From: Petrimonas sp964535975
GTDB lineage: Bacteria > Bacteroidota > Bacteroidia > Bacteroidales > Dysgonomonadaceae
NCBI GenBank assembly: GCA_964535975.1
Contig: CAZHWC010000001.1
Coordinates: 5,834-69,833, forward strand
Direction of reading: 5' to 3'
DNA: 64,000 nt
In this document: positions 1 to 7,906 of the stretch, one piece after another
Layout: every line of letters begins with the position of its first letter
Numbering within the stretch: position 1 is the first letter of the stretch
Program-made: the position numbers and the translations under genes
The notes under the pieces: generated by a model
Databases searched by the model: none
The model's input: the letters and a program-made list of their open reading frames with translations, nothing else
What the model was told of the DNA's origin: nothing

Positions 1-1264
1 TTAGGGTAACAGCATTTTTGTGTGCATATAGTTGTTCTGCTTCTGCCATTGCTTCGATTGCAGGTCCAATGTTTTGGATTCCCTCTTCGCTTAATTGCTG
101 AAAAGTGATTTTTTTGATAAAGCTGTCGAGTGATACTCCGCTGTATGCTTTGGCATATCCGCTGGTGGGCAGTGTGTGGTTGGTGCCGCTTGCATAGTCG
201 CCCGCACTCTCGCAGCTATAGTTGCCCAGAAATACCGAGCCTGCGCTGATAATGTCTTTGGACACCAGGTTGGGGTTTTCTACTGCAAGTATAAGGTGTT
301 CAGGTGCATATGCGTTGCTGAAGTTTATGCATCCGCTTATATTGTTAAAAACTATTGCTTTGCTGTTTCTTAAAGCTCCTTCGGCAATCTCCTTTCGGGG
401 TAGCAGTTCTAGTTGGCTGTCTAGCTCTTTTGCTATTAGCTTGATGGTTTTTTTGCTGTTTGAAAGCAACATCACCTGACTGTCGGGTCCGTGTTCTGCC
501 TGCGATAGCAAGTCGGCTGCCACAAATGATGGTATGCATGTATCATCAGCAATTATAAGCACTTCGCTTGGTCCTGCGGGCATGTCGATGGCTGTGCCAA
601 AATATTGTGCCATTATCTTTGCAGCCATTACGTATTGATTGCCGGGCCCGAATATCTTATCCACTTTGGGTACGGTTTCGGTTCCGAAAGTCATGGCGCC
701 AATTGCCTGAATGCCTCCTAAAGCAAAAACTTTGGTTACGCCTACAAGTTTGGCTGTGTATAATATTGCCGGGTCTATTTCGCCTTTCTGGTTGGGTGGT
801 GTGCATAACACTATTTCGGTGCAACCGGCTATTTTTGCGGGTATGGCAAGCATAAGCACTGTGGAGAAGAGTGGAGCACTGCCGCCGGGAATATATATTC
901 CTACTCTTTCAATTGGTCTGCTTTCTCTCCAGCAAACTACACCTGGTGATGTTTCCACTCTCTTTATCTCTTCTCGCTGCGATAAGTGGAATGCTTCTAT
1001 ATTTATTTTGGCAACATCAATGGCGCGTTTCAACTGTTCGGAAATTATGTCGGATGCTTTGTCTATTTCTGACTGTGCAACCTCGAGATTCTCTTGCTCT
1101 GCAAAATCAAACTGTCTGCTGAACTCTAATGCTGCCTTGTCGCCTTTTTTGTCTATTTTGTAGAATATCTTTTCTACTGTTTTCATCAGCTTTTGCTGCT
1201 TGATTACGGGGCGCTGTGTGAGCTTAGCCCATTTTTTGGGTGCAGGATTATTTATTGTTTTCAT
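1..1264 (-). CDS. hisD: Histidinol dehydrogenase, 3' end cut by window edge
   Basis: Catalyses the last two steps of histidine synthesis, L-histidinol to L-histidinal to L-histidine, with 2 NAD+ and Zn2+, in the cytosol. The minus-strand reading frame runs open from ATG 1264 to base 1, about 421 residues, so only roughly the last ten residues of this ~430-residue family are missing; it ends in the usual HKNAVTL segment. Readable motifs are GPGNQYV, GPSEVLIIADD, the SQAEHGPDSQ segment with the zinc-binding Gln and His, and the catalytic APEHLIL. The start lies 13 bp downstream of the hisG stop, so the two genes are co-transcribed from the his promoter and share its attenuator. Further his genes probably follow outside the window. 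Confidence 0.96.
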   Translation of the reverse strand, partial: MKTINNPAPKKWAKLTQRPVIKQQKLMKTVEKIFYKIDKKGDKAALEFSRQFDFAEQENLEVAQSEIDKASDIISEQLKRAIDVAKINIEAFHLSQREEIKRVETSPGVVCWRESRPIERVGIYIPGGSAPLFSTVLMLAIPAKIAGCTEIVLCTPPNQKGEIDPAILYTAKLVGVTKVFALGGIQAIGAMTFGTETVPKVDKIFGPGNQYVMAAKIMAQYFGTAIDMPAGPSEVLIIADDTCIPSFVAADLLSQAEHGPDSQVMLLSNSKKTIKLIAKELDSQLELLPRKEIAEGALRNSKAIVFNNISGCINFSNAYAPEHLILAVENPNLVSKDIISAGSVFLGNYSCESAGDYASGTNHTLPTSGYAKAYSGVSLDSFIKKITFQQLSEEGIQNIGPAIEAMAEAEQLYAHKNAVTL

Positions 1265-1277
1265 TTCGGTAGTGCTT

Positions 1278-2135
1278 TTATACTATCATCTTTTCAATTG
1301 GTATAACCAGAATTCCTTCTGCTCCAAGTTGTTTTAGTTCGTCAATTACATCCCAAAAGTCGTCGTCGCCAATCACGGAGTGAATACTGCTCCAGCCTTC
1401 GTCAACCAGTGGCAGGATGCTTGGTGAGCGCATGCCCGGAAGAAGATTAACGATTTGTGGGATTATTTCGTTGGGTGCGTTTAAAAGAACATATTTCTTG
1501 CCCTGTCCGTTCATTTGAGATCTGATTCGGAAAAGTAGTTTCTCCAGTATTTCAAGTTTTGCAGTGGATAGGTTTTTATTGCTGATGAGTACAGCCTCAC
1601 TTTTAAGTATGGCCTCCACTTCTTTAAGTCCGTTCATGAGCAGGGTGCTTCCTGTGCTTACAATATCGAAGATGCCGTCAGCCAGGCCAATGCCGGTGGT
1701 AATTTCCACGCTGCCGCCTAGTTGTTCAATCTCCACATTCATGCCTCGCTCGGTGAAGTATTTATTCAATATCTTGGGGTAACTTGTGGCAACTCGTTTG
1801 TTGTTGAAGTAATCTATACCTGTGTATTTTTCATCTTTGGGTATTGCAAGCGACAGACGGCAGTTGCCATATCCCAGCTTTTCTATCACTTCCACATTTT
1901 TGTCTTTTTCCCAAACTTCATTTTCGCCAAGAATGCCTATGTCTGCTACTCCCTTTTCCACATATTGTGGTATGTCGTCGTCACGCAAGAAGAGAATCTC
2001 CATAGGGAAGTTGCGTGCTTCTGTTTTTAGTTTGCGGCTGCCGTTTGATATTTTAATACCACATTCTAGCAATAGGTCGAGTGACTTTTCACTTAAGCGA
2101 CCACTTTTTTGTATTGCAATTTTAATTTTTTCCAT
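1278..2135 (-). CDS. hisG: ATP phosphoribosyltransferase, long form
   Basis: First committed enzyme of histidine synthesis, joining ATP and PRPP to N1-(5-phosphoribosyl)-ATP; normally feedback-inhibited by histidine. The 285-residue length is that of the long HisG class: two catalytic lobes plus a C-terminal ACT-like regulatory domain at about residues 210-284. It therefore needs no HisZ partner. The PRPP-binding segment DGIFDIVSTGSTL is at residues 153-165 and the N-terminal AIQKSGRL motif at 7-14. It is the first structural gene of the operon, preceded by the terminator hairpin and His-rich leader ORF at 2174-2306, and followed after 13 bp by hisD. Confidence 0.97.
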   Translation of the reverse strand: MEKIKIAIQKSGRLSEKSLDLLLECGIKISNGSRKLKTEARNFPMEILFLRDDDIPQYVEKGVADIGILGENEVWEKDKNVEVIEKLGYGNCRLSLAIPKDEKYTGIDYFNNKRVATSYPKILNKYFTERGMNVEIEQLGGSVEITTGIGLADGIFDIVSTGSTLLMNGLKEVEAILKSEAVLISNKNLSTAKLEILEKLLFRIRSQMNGQGKKYVLLNAPNEIIPQIVNLLPGMRSPSILPLVDEGWSSIHSVIGDDDFWDVIDELKQLGAEGILVIPIEKMIV

Positions 2136-2173
2136 ACTATTATATTTCTTTTGTTTTATGTTTTTAAAATAAA

Positions 2174-2208
2174 AAAACCCGTCTGAAGATTGCTCTCAGA
2201 CGGGTTTT
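2174..2208 (-). terminator. his attenuator terminator hairpin
   Basis: Arms CCCGTCTGA (2178-2186) and TCAGACGGG (2196-2204) pair perfectly around a 9-nt loop; read on the minus strand the hairpin is followed by seven T residues. It lies between the His-rich leader ORF and hisG, where a transcription attenuator is expected. Confidence 0.85.
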
Positions 2209-2234
2209 AATAAATATATTTTTTTACTTTACGT

Positions 2235-2306
2235 TTACACATATCTATATCCGCTCGCCTGTTCGCAAGTGTCATAATGATGATGATGTAGAGCGTTTAG
2301 TATCAT
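2235..2306 (-). CDS. his operon leader peptide (HisL-like), 23 residues
   Basis: A short minus-strand ORF starts at ATG 2306 and stops at TAA 2235. It begins MILNALHHHHYD and carries four consecutive CAT (His) codons at residues 7-10. It sits about 20 nt downstream of a Bacteroidetes-type promoter and upstream of an intrinsic terminator and hisG. This is the textbook arrangement of ribosome-mediated attenuation: stalling at the His codons when charged tRNA-His is scarce would prevent formation of the terminator. The Hfq, antiterminator and pause-hairpin details are not resolved here. The peptide itself probably has no function beyond sensing. The ORF is seen directly; the mechanism is inferred from proteobacterial his operons. 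Confidence 0.85.
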   Translation of the reverse strand: MILNALHHHHYDTCEQASGYRYV

Positions 2307-2325
2307 TTTTCTGTATTTTATGCGA

Positions 2326-2358
2326 CAAAGATAATAAAATATATTTCAAAGGTGCAAA
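2326..2358 (-). promoter_or_regulatory. his operon promoter (-33/-7)
   Basis: On the minus strand TTTG (2355-2358) is separated by 21 bp from TATCTTTG (2326-2333), matching the Bacteroidetes sigma-ABfr consensus TTTG / TAnnTTTG. The predicted start is about 2318, just before the leader ORF. Confidence 0.75.
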
Positions 2359-2505
2359 TAAATGTTGTTTTTTTATTTGATAATTATTGTTTGGTGCTGT
2401 TTTGGTACCATTCGTTATTTAAATAATGCTCATTTTAGGCGTTATTTATTATCTTTACGTCCTCATATCGCAAATTATAAATTTTAAATTATAAAAAAGA
2501 GAAGT

Positions 2506-5382
2506 ATGATTTCAATTAAAGCAATTAAAAAAAGGTATTTACTGCTTACGATTTGCATGTTGACTGTTTTTTCATTCGTGTCTAACGCACAGACGGAATG
2601 GGGTAAAACAGGTACTGATTATCTGTGGCAGGGACTACGAGACAAACAACCTGCTGACCAAATGCCTGTAGGGAAAGCTCCGTTTCAAATAGCTCAGCCT
2701 GTGGCTAAGAGGGTTATTCCTACGAAACTTGTTCCTGTGAACTCAAACGAGTGGCAAATTTCTGATGGTTGGGAGCTGGGAACTTCAACGCAGGTGTTGG
2801 AGTCGATGACTTCAATTTTCAGCACCGATTTTAATACAAGTGATTGGTATAACGCCACTGTTCCGGGAACTGTGTTGACTACGCTTGTTAATCAGGGTGT
2901 GTATCCTGAGCCGTCATATGGATTAAATAATATGGCAATTCCTGATACGCTTGCTCGTATGGATTGGTGGTACAGGGCTTCGTTTGATGCTCCTGAAGCT
3001 GATGGTAACCGACTAAACCTTATATTTAATGGTATTAACTACCGTGCTGAGGTGTTTTTAAATGCCAAAAAGCTTGGTAACATTGAGGGTGCGTTTATCA
3101 GAGGTGAGTTTGATATTACTGATATCGTCAAAGAAAAGAATAATGTGTTGGCGGTGTTGATTCATCCTCCTTATAATCCGGGTGTATCGCATGAGCAATC
3201 GATGGTGGCAGGACAGGGACTTAACGGAGGACAGTTGAGCTTGGACGGACCAACGTTTATTGCATCAATGGGCTGGGACTGGATTCCCGGTATTAGAGAC
3301 AGAAATATGGGTATATGGCAGGATGTGAGACTAAAGGCAACAAGTGATGTGCAAATTGGTGATCCGCTTGTGATTACTGATCTTCCTTTGCCTGACACTA
3401 CAAAGGCGTTTATTTCTATTCGTGTGCCGCTAATCAACAAAACAAATCAACCTGTGAAGGGTAATTTGGTTGCTGAATTTGAGGGCGTGAAGATTAATGC
3501 TGACTACAGTCTTGCTGCTGGTGAAGAAAAGACTCTTTTGTTGACTCCTGAAACTCATAAAGAGCTTAACCTGAATAATCCTAAACTGTGGTGGCCTAAT
3601 GGATATGGTGAACAAAATCTGTATCATATGACATTGCAGGCTTCTGTAAACGACAGAGCTTCGGACAGCAAGAATGTTCGTTTTGGTATTCGTGAATTAT
3701 CATATGAGTTGATGATTAATACTGAGGAGAAGGGTAATCACAGAGTATTATATACTCCGGTGGATGCTGATAATAATGAGAAGCCTGTTTTCAATTACGA
3801 GCAGTGTGTGCTTGTGGGTAATCCTAGATTGGGCGAGGCTATTCCTACTCTTCAGGAGGGTGTGAACGTTAAGAAGGTGTTGCAGGATTTGTCTAACGAT
3901 GATCCTGTGGGTCAGTTCCTTGTTTTCAGAGTTAATGGTGAGCGTATCTTTATTAAAGGTGCAACGTTTGGTATGGATGAGATGATGAAACGTATCTCTC
4001 GTGAGTCATTGGAGCCTTTCTTCCGCCTGGAAAAAGAAGCTAACTTTAATATGATTAGAAACTGGACGGGTGAGAATACCGAGTCATTGTTTTATGAGCT
4101 TGCTGACGAATATGGTTTGCTTGTGTGGAATGATTTTTGGATGACTACCGATGATACTGTTGACCCGAATGAGCATCAGCCTTTTGTGCGTAATGCAACT
4201 GATGTTGTTCGTCGTTTCCGCAACCATCCTAGTATTGCTATCTGGTGTCCAAGAAATGAAGGATATGCTCCTGACGGTATGGGCGACCAATTGTATGAAA
4301 TGATTGCTAAGGAAGATCCAACAAGACATTATCATGGTAACTCGCGTCACCTGAATGCTGTGAATAGCGGTCCTTACGGATATATTAAAAATAATGCAGA
4401 CTATTATACAAAATTTGCAAGAGGTTTTAACACAGAGCTTGGAGCACAATCTATCCCTACATTGTCAACAATTCGCAAGTTTATTGCTCCTGAGGATTTG
4501 TGGCCAATAAATGACGTGTGGGCTTATCATGATTTGCACCATAAGAGTCAGTTCTTTGGTGACTTTATGGATGCAGTACACAGTTATGGCGAGCCAACAG
4601 GTGTGGAGGACTTTGTGAGAAAATCGCAAATGGTGTCTTACAACACATGGCGTACGATAATTGAGGCTGTGAACAGCAATATGTGGGATAGCAGCACTGG
4701 TGTTATATTGTGGATGTCTCATCCCGCATGGCCAAGTATGATGTGGCAAACACATACTTATGACTATGAAACACCGGGTGCTTACTTTGGTGTTAGAAAG
4801 GCTCAGGAGACTCTTCATATTCAGATGAATCTGCATGATTATAAAGTTATAATTCTGAATAATACGCTTAATTCTCAGAAAAATATGACTGCTACAGTTA
4901 AGGGGTATGATCTTAATGGTAAGCAGTTCTATTCAAAGAGCATTAAAACTAATGTGCCTGCATCAAGCAAGACTGATTGCTTTGTGCTTGAAACAGGAGC
5001 AAATGCGCCTGAGTTTGCATTGATTCGTGTGGAACTTAAGGACAATAAAGGAAAGGTTGTTTCCATTAATGATTATTGGAAAAATAATGGCGATATGTCT
5101 TTAAATACTTCACTGAATGATTTGGCTGAGGTTACTCCTGATATTAAAGTTAGAAAATCGGGAAGCAAATGGATTGTGGATGTGAAAAACCCAACCAAAA
5201 CTATTGCTGCAGCCGTTAAACTGAATGCTCGCAATAAGAGTACAAATGAATTTATTCTTCCTGCATACTTCTCTGATGGTTACTTCAACTTGTTGCCGGG
5301 TGAGAGCCGCAGAGTGGAACTTAGCTTGCCCGAAAATGCTCCTGCATTTGATGTGGTGTCTGAGGGATATAATATAAAGTAA
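2506..5382 (+). CDS. Secreted glycoside hydrolase family 2 (exo-beta-glucosaminidase / mannosidase type)
   Basis: A 958-residue exported glycosidase with a Sec signal peptide (residues 1-29, ending SNAQ). The order is GH2 sugar-binding jelly roll (about 90-270, with GTVLTTLVNQGVYPEP), beta-sandwich (about 280-390), TIM barrel (about 460-740) and C-terminal sandwich domains. The acid/base is probably Glu585 in WCPRNEG and the nucleophile Glu644 in FNTELGAQSIP. The TELGxQSxP pattern and the overall layout resemble exo-beta-D-glucosaminidases and mannosidases rather than LacZ. It probably trims exposed beta-linked sugars from glycans in the periplasm or at the cell surface. It stands alone, without SusC/SusD genes, divergent from the his operon and ending in a strong terminator. 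Substrate is not certain. Confidence 0.88.
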   Translation: MISIKAIKKRYLLLTICMLTVFSFVSNAQTEWGKTGTDYLWQGLRDKQPADQMPVGKAPFQIAQPVAKRVIPTKLVPVNSNEWQISDGWELGTSTQVLESMTSIFSTDFNTSDWYNATVPGTVLTTLVNQGVYPEPSYGLNNMAIPDTLARMDWWYRASFDAPEADGNRLNLIFNGINYRAEVFLNAKKLGNIEGAFIRGEFDITDIVKEKNNVLAVLIHPPYNPGVSHEQSMVAGQGLNGGQLSLDGPTFIASMGWDWIPGIRDRNMGIWQDVRLKATSDVQIGDPLVITDLPLPDTTKAFISIRVPLINKTNQPVKGNLVAEFEGVKINADYSLAAGEEKTLLLTPETHKELNLNNPKLWWPNGYGEQNLYHMTLQASVNDRASDSKNVRFGIRELSYELMINTEEKGNHRVLYTPVDADNNEKPVFNYEQCVLVGNPRLGEAIPTLQEGVNVKKVLQDLSNDDPVGQFLVFRVNGERIFIKGATFGMDEMMKRISRESLEPFFRLEKEANFNMIRNWTGENTESLFYELADEYGLLVWNDFWMTTDDTVDPNEHQPFVRNATDVVRRFRNHPSIAIWCPRNEGYAPDGMGDQLYEMIAKEDPTRHYHGNSRHLNAVNSGPYGYIKNNADYYTKFARGFNTELGAQSIPTLSTIRKFIAPEDLWPINDVWAYHDLHHKSQFFGDFMDAVHSYGEPTGVEDFVRKSQMVSYNTWRTIIEAVNSNMWDSSTGVILWMSHPAWPSMMWQTHTYDYETPGAYFGVRKAQETLHIQMNLHDYKVIILNNTLNSQKNMTATVKGYDLNGKQFYSKSIKTNVPASSKTDCFVLETGANAPEFALIRVELKDNKGKVVSINDYWKNNGDMSLNTSLNDLAEVTPDIKVRKSGSKWIVDVKNPTKTIAAAVKLNARNKSTNEFILPAYFSDGYFNLLPGESRRVELSLPENAPAFDVVSEGYNIK

Positions 5383-5406
5383 ATATACAGGCTTTTAGCT
5401 TACATT

Positions 5407-5444
5407 GCCCCTTCGTTCGTATTGCGGACGGAGGGGCTTTTTTT
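5407..5444 (+). terminator. Terminator of the GH2 gene
   Basis: GCCCCTTCGTTCG and CGGACGGAGGGGC form a GC-rich hairpin (5407-5437) followed by a run of T, 25 bp after the GH2 stop codon. Confidence 0.85.
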
Positions 5445-5503
5445 ATATTCAGATGTTGAGATTTTCTTATATGAAGAATAGCAAAATTATGATGTATTTT
5501 ATT

Positions 5504-5511
5504 TATCTTTG
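5504..5511 (+). promoter_or_regulatory. -7 box (TATCTTTG) for the cytidylyltransferase cassette
   Basis: A perfect TAnnTTTG match 78 bp before the ATG at 5589. No clear TTTG is seen about 20 bp upstream, so the -33 element is weak or absent. Confidence 0.5.
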
Positions 5512-5588
5512 TGGAAAAGGTATATATATGATATTAGTATTATTATAAATGCTTGTTTTGAAGTAGCAGAATACAAAATCAGATTGAT

Positions 5589-6065
5589 ATGTTTAAGAAT
5601 AAAACTATTGTTTACACTTCGGGTACTTTTGATATGTTCCATTATAATCACTTAAGAATGATTAATTATGCCCGAAGCTTAGGAGATATCCTAATTGTAG
5701 GGGTTAGCACCGATGAGTTGGTAATGAGTTATAAAGATAAGCCTGTGATACCATTTCAAGAACGCCTTCAGATTATTGAAGCTTTGAAGACACCTGATAT
5801 TGTAATTCCTCAGCATACTTTGGATCATACAGAAATAGTGAAAAAGCTAAATATTGATGCTTTCATTGTGGGTGATGATTGGTGGGGAAAATATGATTAT
5901 CTAAAAGACATGGGAGTTGAGGTTTTTTATTTTCCTTATGGAGTGGGAGTGTCTTCAACAAATATAAAGAAGTCTATACATGATACATATGAAACAAAAC
6001 TAAAGTCGCAACAAAATACAAAACCAAATACCGTTCAAAAAATTAATGAAATAATAAATGGATAA
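5589..6065 (+). CDS. Glycerol-3-phosphate cytidylyltransferase-like nucleotidyltransferase (TagD family)
   Basis: A 158-residue cytidylyltransferase-fold protein expected to join CTP to a phosphorylated alcohol, releasing PPi and giving a CDP-activated alcohol. The core GTFDMFHYNH has the two catalytic histidines (His18 and His21) of the HxGH motif, but with Asn20 where Gly is usual. The C-terminal VSSTNIK (121-127) matches the family's ISTTxIK nucleotide-binding motif, and FQERLQIIEALK corresponds to the RxxxR region. Length is close to TagD plus about 28 residues. It overlaps the following SDR gene by 8 bp, and a CDP-alcohol phosphotransferase follows, so all three probably act in one pathway. 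The actual substrate (glycerol phosphate, another polyol phosphate, or inositol phosphate) cannot be read from sequence. Confidence 0.85.
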   Translation: MFKNKTIVYTSGTFDMFHYNHLRMINYARSLGDILIVGVSTDELVMSYKDKPVIPFQERLQIIEALKTPDIVIPQHTLDHTEIVKKLNIDAFIVGDDWWGKYDYLKDMGVEVFYFPYGVGVSSTNIKKSIHDTYETKLKSQQNTKPNTVQKINEIING

Positions 6066-6786
6066 GTACATACTGATTACAGGTGGTACTAAAGGAATAG
6101 GCAAATCTATTGCTGTGGAGCTTGCAAAAGCAGGCTATAATCTTATTCTCACTTATGCTTCAGACGAACAAACTGCGATTAAACTTCAACAAGAATTGCA
6201 AAGCAATTATTCTGTTGAGGTGAGTATTTTGTTGTCGGATATTACCCAAAAAGAGTCTGTAGATTTTATTCATTCCTTTTTACTTGAAAAAGATATTAAG
6301 CTGTTCTCAATAATATTTAATGCAGGTGTTACGTCGCGCGTTCCATTTGAAGAGATTGAAATTGAAGACTGGGAGCGAGTGTTTTTCGCAAATGTTCATT
6401 TTCCTGTTTTTCTTATGCAGCGTGTATTGCCTCAAATTGATATTGGAGGCAATATTGTTTTCACGGGTTCGCTGATGGGGGTTTATCCTCACTCTGTTTC
6501 CTTAGCTTATGGAGTCACTAAGTCTGCTGTGCATTCTTTGGTTCAGAATATGGTTAAGTTTTTAGCGCCATACAAAATCAGAGTGAATGCTATTGCTCCG
6601 GGTTTTGTGGATACGGAATGGCAAAAAACTAAGCCTGCCGAAATAAGAAAGCGAATTGAGGACAAAATAGCTTTAGAAAGATTTTGTGAGCCATCTGAAT
6701 TGGCACAAGTATATAAACTAATTGTAGAAAACAGTTACCTGAACGGTGAGATTGTAACCGTGAGTGGTGGCTACTCATATAAATGA
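6058..6786 (+). CDS. Short-chain dehydrogenase/reductase in CDP-alcohol cassette
   Basis: A 242-residue classical SDR, probably NADP(H)-dependent. The Rossmann motif TGGTKGIG is at residues 8-15, NAG at 88-90, and the catalytic Ser138, Tyr151 and Lys155 (YGVTK) are all present. General similarity is to FabG-type reductases, but translational coupling to a cytidylyltransferase (8-bp overlap upstream) and to a CDP-alcohol phosphotransferase (start next to its stop) argues against fatty-acid synthesis. The likely role is to reduce or oxidise the alcohol or sugar that becomes CDP-activated or is transferred. Substrate unknown. Confidence 0.85.
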   Translation: MDKYILITGGTKGIGKSIAVELAKAGYNLILTYASDEQTAIKLQQELQSNYSVEVSILLSDITQKESVDFIHSFLLEKDIKLFSIIFNAGVTSRVPFEEIEIEDWERVFFANVHFPVFLMQRVLPQIDIGGNIVFTGSLMGVYPHSVSLAYGVTKSAVHSLVQNMVKFLAPYKIRVNAIAPGFVDTEWQKTKPAEIRKRIEDKIALERFCEPSELAQVYKLIVENSYLNGEIVTVSGGYSYK

Positions 6787-6787
6787 A

Positions 6788-7693
6788 ATGAAAAAGGAAG
6801 ATAAGAAAAAGGATTATCTCAGTTCATTAAAATCAATTGAAACTGAAAATATTATAGATCAGATTTTTTACAGACCACTAGGATACAAAATTGCAAAAGC
6901 ACTGCAGAATACAGGAATTACTCCAAATGCTGTCACAATCATTTCTATTTTTGTGGGGATTTCTGCCGGTGTTTTTTGGTTTTTTCCATATAATATTTCC
7001 TATGCTATATTGGGTATTCTGGCTCTAATTACGGCTAATATATTAGATTGTGTGGACGGGCAACTAGCCAGACTTACAGGCATTAAGTCAGAGGTTGGAC
7101 GAATTCTTGACGGTTTTGCCGGTGATTTGTGGTTTTTGTCGATATATATTGCGTTTGGGCATAGGTTGTATCTGGAAGATCCTAATATCCCGATATGGGT
7201 ATTTGTGTTTTTGCCATTAGTGTCGGCTTTATCTCATCTCCAGCAGGCTTCTATTACCGATTATTATAAGACTCTTCATCTGTTTTTTATCAGCAAGGAT
7301 AAAGGGAAAGAATTTGAGAACTCTAAGATAATTGAGGCCCGATATAAAGATATGCCAAGGGGGATAAATAAGATTATTACCTGGGGGTATATTCATTATA
7401 CTAAGAATCAGGAGAAGGATACGCCACAACTTCAGAAAATGCTTGTAAGACTAAATGAGAGCTATGGTAATGATATACCGCAAGAGCTGAGAGAGAAGTT
7501 GAGAATGAAAAGCAGCAAGCTTATGCCTCTGTTGGACTTTAATACTTTCAATGGTCGTTCTATTATTCTTTTTATCTCCGTTTTATTTAATATTCCTCTT
7601 TTGTATTTTGCTTGGGAGATTATTGTTCTGAGAGTCTTAAGGTTAGTGATCAGAGCAAAACATGAGAATTTTTGTGCGAGGATAGAGCGATAA
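6788..7693 (+). CDS. CDP-alcohol phosphatidyltransferase family membrane protein
   Basis: A 301-residue integral membrane enzyme expected to transfer a phospho-alcohol from a CDP-alcohol to an acceptor, releasing CMP. The signature starts DCVDGQLAR (Asp87, Asp90) and continues to GRILDGFAGD. The last Asp is five rather than four residues after the preceding one, unlike the canonical D-x3-D. A hydrophilic stretch of about 100 residues lies between the N-terminal core and a final membrane segment. An ATG at 6764 in the same frame would add eight residues but sits inside the SDR gene; ATG 6788 right after the SDR stop seems better. It is the last gene of the three-gene cassette and a terminator follows. 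Confidence 0.85.
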   Translation: MKKEDKKKDYLSSLKSIETENIIDQIFYRPLGYKIAKALQNTGITPNAVTIISIFVGISAGVFWFFPYNISYAILGILALITANILDCVDGQLARLTGIKSEVGRILDGFAGDLWFLSIYIAFGHRLYLEDPNIPIWVFVFLPLVSALSHLQQASITDYYKTLHLFFISKDKGKEFENSKIIEARYKDMPRGINKIITWGYIHYTKNQEKDTPQLQKMLVRLNESYGNDIPQELREKLRMKSSKLMPLLDFNTFNGRSIILFISVLFNIPLLYFAWEIIVLRVLRLVIRAKHENFCARIER

Positions 7694-7717
7694 GCTGATA
7701 TCCGTATGTATATAAGA

Positions 7718-7757
7718 AACCTCTTTCTGAATTATCATTTCAAGAAAGAGGTTTTTT
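7718..7757 (+). terminator. Terminator after the CDP-alcohol cassette
   Basis: AACCTCTTTCT (7718-7728) pairs with AGAAAGAGGTT (from about 7743), followed by TTTTT. The stem can also serve the minus-strand ecotin/META remnant. Confidence 0.8.
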
Positions 7758-7777
7758 GTATGTTATAATGTAATATT

Positions 7778-7906
7778 TTATTTCACTAATTCAAATCTTG
7801 CAAGTGGGGCCATTCTGGCTTTGTTTAGAGAAAGTGTTGTGTCGTCTGTGGTGAAGTTGTCGACTTGTTCTAGCCTTACCGTTTGGTTCAATTATTCAAT
7901 TAGCTT
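7778..7906 (-). pseudogene. Remnant of a META-domain C-terminus, in frame behind truncated ecotin
   Basis: Reading the minus strand onward from the ecotin stop in the same frame gives a TAG (7907-7909), four codons, a TAA, and then an open stretch ending at TAA 7778. Its last 30 residues include TLSLNKARMAPLARF, nearly identical to TLTLNKARMAPLAKF at the end of the intact META lipoprotein at 8325-9116. No start codon or N-terminal META sequence remains. It looks like the 3' end of a duplicated META gene left behind by a deletion that also removed the ecotin C-terminus. A 10-bp direct repeat (TTGGTTCAAT) occurs on both sides of the stops. Confidence 0.75.

Noticed and set aside
345..539. Minus-strand ORF of 64 residues and plus-strand ORFs of 60-150 residues in 1-1264
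   Set aside because: All overlap hisD, which is open through the whole region and has strong family motifs; they are out-of-frame shadows.
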